Assembly (NCBI RefSeq): GCF_030704535.1
Contig: NC_081817.1
Location: 4,039,501-4,103,500 of the forward strand
Origin: Vitis vinifera
Taxonomy: Eukaryota; Streptophyta; Magnoliopsida; Vitales; Vitaceae
Direction: 5' to 3'
DNA length: 64,000 nt
Below, in pieces: positions 60,296 through 64,000 of this stretch; positions within the stretch are counted from its first letter, which is position 1, and every line of letters starts with the position of its first letter. The notes under the pieces were generated by a model, which searched no databases, had not been told where the DNA came from, and saw nothing but the letters and a program-made list of their open reading frames with translations. The position numbers were made by a program, and so were the translations under genes.

Positions 60296-60842
60296 CGCGG
60301 GACAGCTGCAACAATCATCTTTCGGTGATCGTACACATGGGCCTAAACTAGTCAGCCCAGGTCCAAATTCCAAAAATCTAAGCCCAAATTGTAAATATTT
60401 TTAAATAGTCGTTCTAAAAGGAAAAAGTATGCATTCAGGTCTTTTTGTGAAAATAATTAATAACGCAATCCCTAGTTTTCATGTTGCCCCGCTGGACAAC
60501 TTATTTGAAAAATGATACCTCTTATGAACCATCAAATAGTTACTTAAGAGGTTAATTTAAAGTTTAAAATAAATCCGCATTTAATTTATAGCGCTTGAAG
60601 GTATAAAATGAACTTCTGATTTAGGGCCTGTTTGAAAAACCGTTTTCTAGCCTGGTTGGAAAAAAGTTTCGAACTTAGAAAATTGGTTTGTAAAATTTTA
60701 ACAGGAATATATAGAAGTAAAAAAAAGAACAAAAGAAACTTTACCCTTTCCTGTTCCATTGCACTTTCTGTTATCAAATCACCCACGTTCCGCTGCCCTG
60801 AAGTGGTCCAACACTTGGCCACGTCCTTCATCATGTAGCTGC

Positions 60843-61112
60843 TGTTAAGGAGCACGTTTCTCTCAACTGCTCATCGTGTGGCAAATCAGAGAAACGTGGC
60901 TTTGATGGGAAGCCACGTTTTCTTTGTATTTTAAATATCGGTCTTGGTCCCGAGCTCCTCTCTCATGCTGCTGAAAATCTTCAGAAACTACACCATCCAT
61001 AAGGAGAGATAGAGTTTTGGAAACCAAAGACTTGCAACCCAACAATGGCTGGAGGTAAGTATGGCATAAGTTACAAATTAAGATTGTTTATATGCATTAT
61101 GAATTGCTCACA
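60843..61112 (+). repeat. Probable 5' LTR of a Copia element (left border uncertain)
   Basis: The right end CTCACA at 61,107-61,112 is fixed by the primer binding site that follows. The left end is a guess: TGTTAAGG at 60,843 or TGTGGC at 60,877 (which pairs with CACA). The segment holds an inverted repeat AAACGTGGCTT/AAGCCACGTTT (60,892-60,920), a TATA-like TATTTTAAATAT (60,927-60,938), an ATG and a strong splice donor (61,045-61,060). Confidence 0.55.
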
Positions 61113-64000
61113 TTTGGTATCAGAGCCTTGCAATCTTGCCTCTGCCTTGGTGTTAGTTGCTTAGATAATTGTTTCCTTTCTGGAAATAAAATCAAATAGA
61201 ACAAGAAATTGGGTGAAATGGTTCAGCTTTTGTGGTTTACTTCCACCTACAGCCATGCCACCCATTCAACTACAACGTCTTTGATCTAGATTATTTCTTC
61301 ACCATAAAAACCCATTTCTTTCTCTATCTACATACATATATTATATATATATATTCACTACATGCGCCATTTCGAGCCCCATTTAGAGCACCATTAAGCA
61401 CCACTGCAGGTGCTATTCAAAGCGTCGCTGCAGGCACCATTTAAGGCGTTCCAAAAGAGCCATTTTCGGTGCTTTTGGGGCTGCAGTTTCAGCCACTACA
61501 GGCCCCACATTCAAGCGACATTAAAGCGCCGCTGCTGGTGCTGGTCAAAGGGGCTGCAAGTGCCATTTCCAAACGTCATTCAGGCGCCAATTCTGAGCAT
61601 TATTCAGCCCCAATTCTGAGCGCCATTCAGGCACTCATTCCAGCATCATTCAGGCACTCATTTCAGTGCCATTCAAGCGCTGATCTTTGCCGCTGCAAGC
61701 CCCCGTTACGAGCGCCATTCAGGCGCTGTTCAAGCGCCGATGCAGGTGCCTGTTCTGAGTGCCATTCAGGCACCACTGCAAGCGCCATTCAGGAACTAGT
61801 CAAGCGCCGCTGCAGGCACCATTTTCGGGCGTTCCAGAAGCGCCATTTGAGGTGTTGTTTTGGTGCCGCGGATGATGCGGCTGCAGGAGACTAGGGTGGT
61901 TATGATGCCAACGTGCTGAATGTTGGAACAAATAAATTAATAAATAAATAAAAAATAGAGAGATATTGGGTTTTTACTTTTGGACCCATTAGGCTTATTA
62001 GTGACCAATAAAATTATTAAAGGTCCTTGTGTATTGGGCCATGGGTTAAATCTAATAAATTATTTTATTGGTTTTGAATTAATTGTTTTTATATGGATTT
62101 AGGTACCCTTTCATAATATGAATTCCTTTTAAATTATTCTAAATTATGTGTGATTTTTATACATGCAAATTAAATTATTTATTTTAATTTATATGTTTGT
62201 ATGTGTAAAATATATAGCCTAATTGTTGACATTGTTGACTAAATTTAGTTAGATATATTAAGATTATATCATATAGTATGCATGCAATTGTTGCCTAAAA
62301 TTTAGTTAGATATATTAAAATTATATCATATGATTTTAATGTCTAGTGAATCCATATGATTTTTTAAATAATTAAGGAATAGCCACAGCATCCTTAATTA
62401 TATATAAAAAATTATATATTAATAAGGATCGCATTATAGACATTAATTGTAATTAACTATATAAATATGATGTTTTACCCCACAGGGTTTTCATTATGTT
62501 TATATAATTAATTAGGATAAAATATTAAAATTAATTTTTTCTAATTTACCCACAGGAGTTAGGAAGAATTAATTTAATAAGTTTATCATAAAGATTATAG
62601 ACAGAAAATATCAAACTATATTTAGAATAAATTTCATGATTTAATAAAATAGTTTGATAAAGTCTATCATAAAGATAATGAATCTTATTGAATTAAAGAT
62701 TTAGCCCACAGGCAATTTTTAATAAAATTAGATTCAATTTTAAGCATGTTCTACATTGGTAAAGCATGAATTTATATTAAAGCCTCAAATTTTTAATAAG
62801 CTTCTAATCCTTTTGTGCAGTTTTACCTAGCATATCTGATATTCGTTGTGAGGTTCCCGAACTTAGAGGAGATAACTTTAAGATATGGAAGGAGAGAATT
62901 CTTCTTCAATTAGGGTGCATGGACATAGATTATGCTATAAGGAAAGATGAACCGCATAAGATCACAGATACCAGCACACCTGAACAAATTTTATTGTACG
63001 AACGTTGGGAGAAATCTAATCGCCTTAGCGTAATGTACATTAAGACAAAAATCAGTGCTGGTATACGTGGTTCAATCGAGCAACATGAGAATGTCCGTGA
63101 ATTGCTAAAGGCTATTGACGAGCAATTCGTCACTTCAGATAAAGCCTTGGCAAGCACCCTAATTATGAAGTTCACATCCCTGAAGCTCACCGGTGTAAGA
63201 GGTGTGCATGAACATATCATGGAGATGAGGGACATTGTGGCTCAATTGAAGAAACTCGAGGTAGAAATGTCTGAATCTTTCTTGGTGCACTTTATTCTTA
63301 ACACTCTTCCACCTCAGTATGGACCTTTCAAAATCTCTTACAACACACATAAGGATAAGTGGTCTATCAATGAATTGATGACCATGTGTGTTCAAGAGGA
63401 AGGAAGGTTATTGATGGAACAAGGAGAAAGTGCCATGCTGGTGACGCAAAGGAAAGGAAAGAAAGGAAAATCTCAAGCTAGTCAGAAAGGGAAGCAACAA
63501 ATTCCTCCCAAATCTGACATTAAGAAAGACGAAAAGTGTTTTTTCTGTAAAAAGAAAGGACACGTGAAGAAGAAATGTCTGAAATTTCAGAATTGGCTTG
63601 AGAAGAAAGGTAACCCTACCTCATTTGTTTGCTATGAATCTAATATGGTTAATGTAAATACCAACACATGGTGGATTGATTCTGGATCTACAATCCACAT
63701 TTCAAATTCCTTGCAGGGTATGCAAAACCTAAGGAAGCCAGTGACAAGTGAGCAATTCATCTTATCCGGAAACAAGATGGGCTCGCATGTGGAAGCAATA
63801 GGGATATGTTATTTAACTTTAAATAGTGGTTTTGTTTTAGAATTGCAAAAGACTTTTTATGTACCAAGTTTCTCACGAAACTTGATTTCAGTTTCTAGAC
63901 TTGTACCGTTTGGATATTCCTTTCATTTTTCAGAAACATCTTTCAGTTTGATTTATAAATCTGAATGTGTTGGGAATGGTATCTTGTCTGATGGTCTTTA
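61045..64000 (+). CDS. Copia gag-protease frame, probably spliced, running off the window
   Basis: From 62,823 to the window end one frame is open without a stop (392 codons). It holds a Copia gag domain (RGDNFKIWKERILLQLG; VREHI-like GVHEHIMEMRD; WSINELMTMC), a zinc knuckle CFFCKKKGHVKKKC (63,537-63,578, about residue 243) and the aspartic protease site WWIDSGST (about residue 290). The frame has no upstream ATG at the family N-terminus. At 61,045-61,054 ATGGCTGGAG is followed by GTAAGT, and TTTTGTGCAG ends at 62,820. Splicing gives M-A-G-V-L-P-S-I-S in frame with gag. Proteins of this family starting MAGVLPSISD are familiar to me, which supports the junction. Integrase, RT and 3' LTR would lie to the right. 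Confidence 0.8.
61115..61126 (+). other. Primer binding site for tRNA-iMet
   Basis: TGGTATCAGAGC is the standard Copia primer binding site, two bases after the LTR end. Confidence 0.9.
61364..61853 (+). repeat. Degenerate 10-14-bp minisatellite in the Copia leader intron
   Basis: About 40 short units can be parsed, most starting G/C-rich (GCGCC, GCACC, CGCCGC) and ending CAG, AAG or GAG, for example CGCCATTCAG, GCGCTGTTCAAG and CGCCGCTGCAG. Unit length varies from 9 to 15 with 10-13 commonest. The block is much GC-richer than its surroundings and has no coding meaning that I can see. Confidence 0.8.
61854..62820 (+). other. Remainder of the Copia leader intron
   Basis: AT-rich, no coding frame. 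The 3' end is a T-rich stretch with TTTTGTGCAG, a good acceptor. Confidence 0.5.

Noticed and set aside
61469..61894. 141-codon frame through the GC-rich array
   Set aside because: The frame is an effect of a short-unit repeat; unit lengths are not multiples of three, so no frame is kept between units.
1..64000. tRNA, rRNA and CRISPR features
   Set aside because: I found no A-box/B-box pair with a cloverleaf, no rRNA-like stretch and no regular repeat-spacer array; the tandem repeats present are explained as minisatellites and LTR repeats.

Overview
The window is nuclear DNA of a dicot plant, most probably grapevine (Vitis). The main clues are intron-rich genes with GT-AG junctions, long AT-rich intergenic stretches, and many decayed Copia, Gypsy, LINE and MITE-type elements. 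Species is inferred from overall character; no search was run.

Layout. 1-2,000: a decayed repeat-coding exon end and a LINE 3' end. 2,648-9,550 (+): a nine-exon guanylyl-cyclase-like gene (GC1 family, 280 aa), with at least two transposon-like insertions in its introns. 9,551-35,500: a 26 kb gene-poor stretch. It holds a non-coding segment present twice, two promoter/5'-UTR-like islands without a coding sequence, a Copia remnant whose LTR forms a long hairpin with the adjacent internal DNA, a zinc-ribbon fragment of RPA70 type, a LINE reverse-transcriptase remnant and MITEs. 35,891-37,786 (+): a five-exon gene for a 417-aa Gln/Ser-rich plant protein of unknown function.

43,400-60,500: a cluster of four cytosolic class I small heat shock protein genes. 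Three are intact and intronless on the minus strand (43,567; 50,569; 59,566). The fourth (47,412, plus strand) is an inverted copy with a stop at codon 19. All four keep the same promoter module: a heat shock element, a 9-bp-arm palindrome and a TATA box. Between the copies lie a nested LTR, a Copia tail, a TIR element, a decayed CC-type glutaredoxin pseudogene and a long Gypsy LTR with about 140-bp internal tandem repeats.

60,600-64,000 (+): the 5' part of a Copia element running off the window, with LTR end, tRNA-Met primer binding site, an odd GC-rich minisatellite of 11-13 bp units, and an open gag/protease frame. The frame appears to take its ATG from a small exon inside the LTR by splicing out a 1.77 kb intron that contains the primer binding site.

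The genes do not form a pathway. The coherent biological unit is the heat-inducible sHSP cluster, shaped by segmental duplication, one local inversion and transposon insertion. The most unusual structures are the spliced Copia leader with its array, the Copia LTR hairpin, and the inverted sHSP unit.
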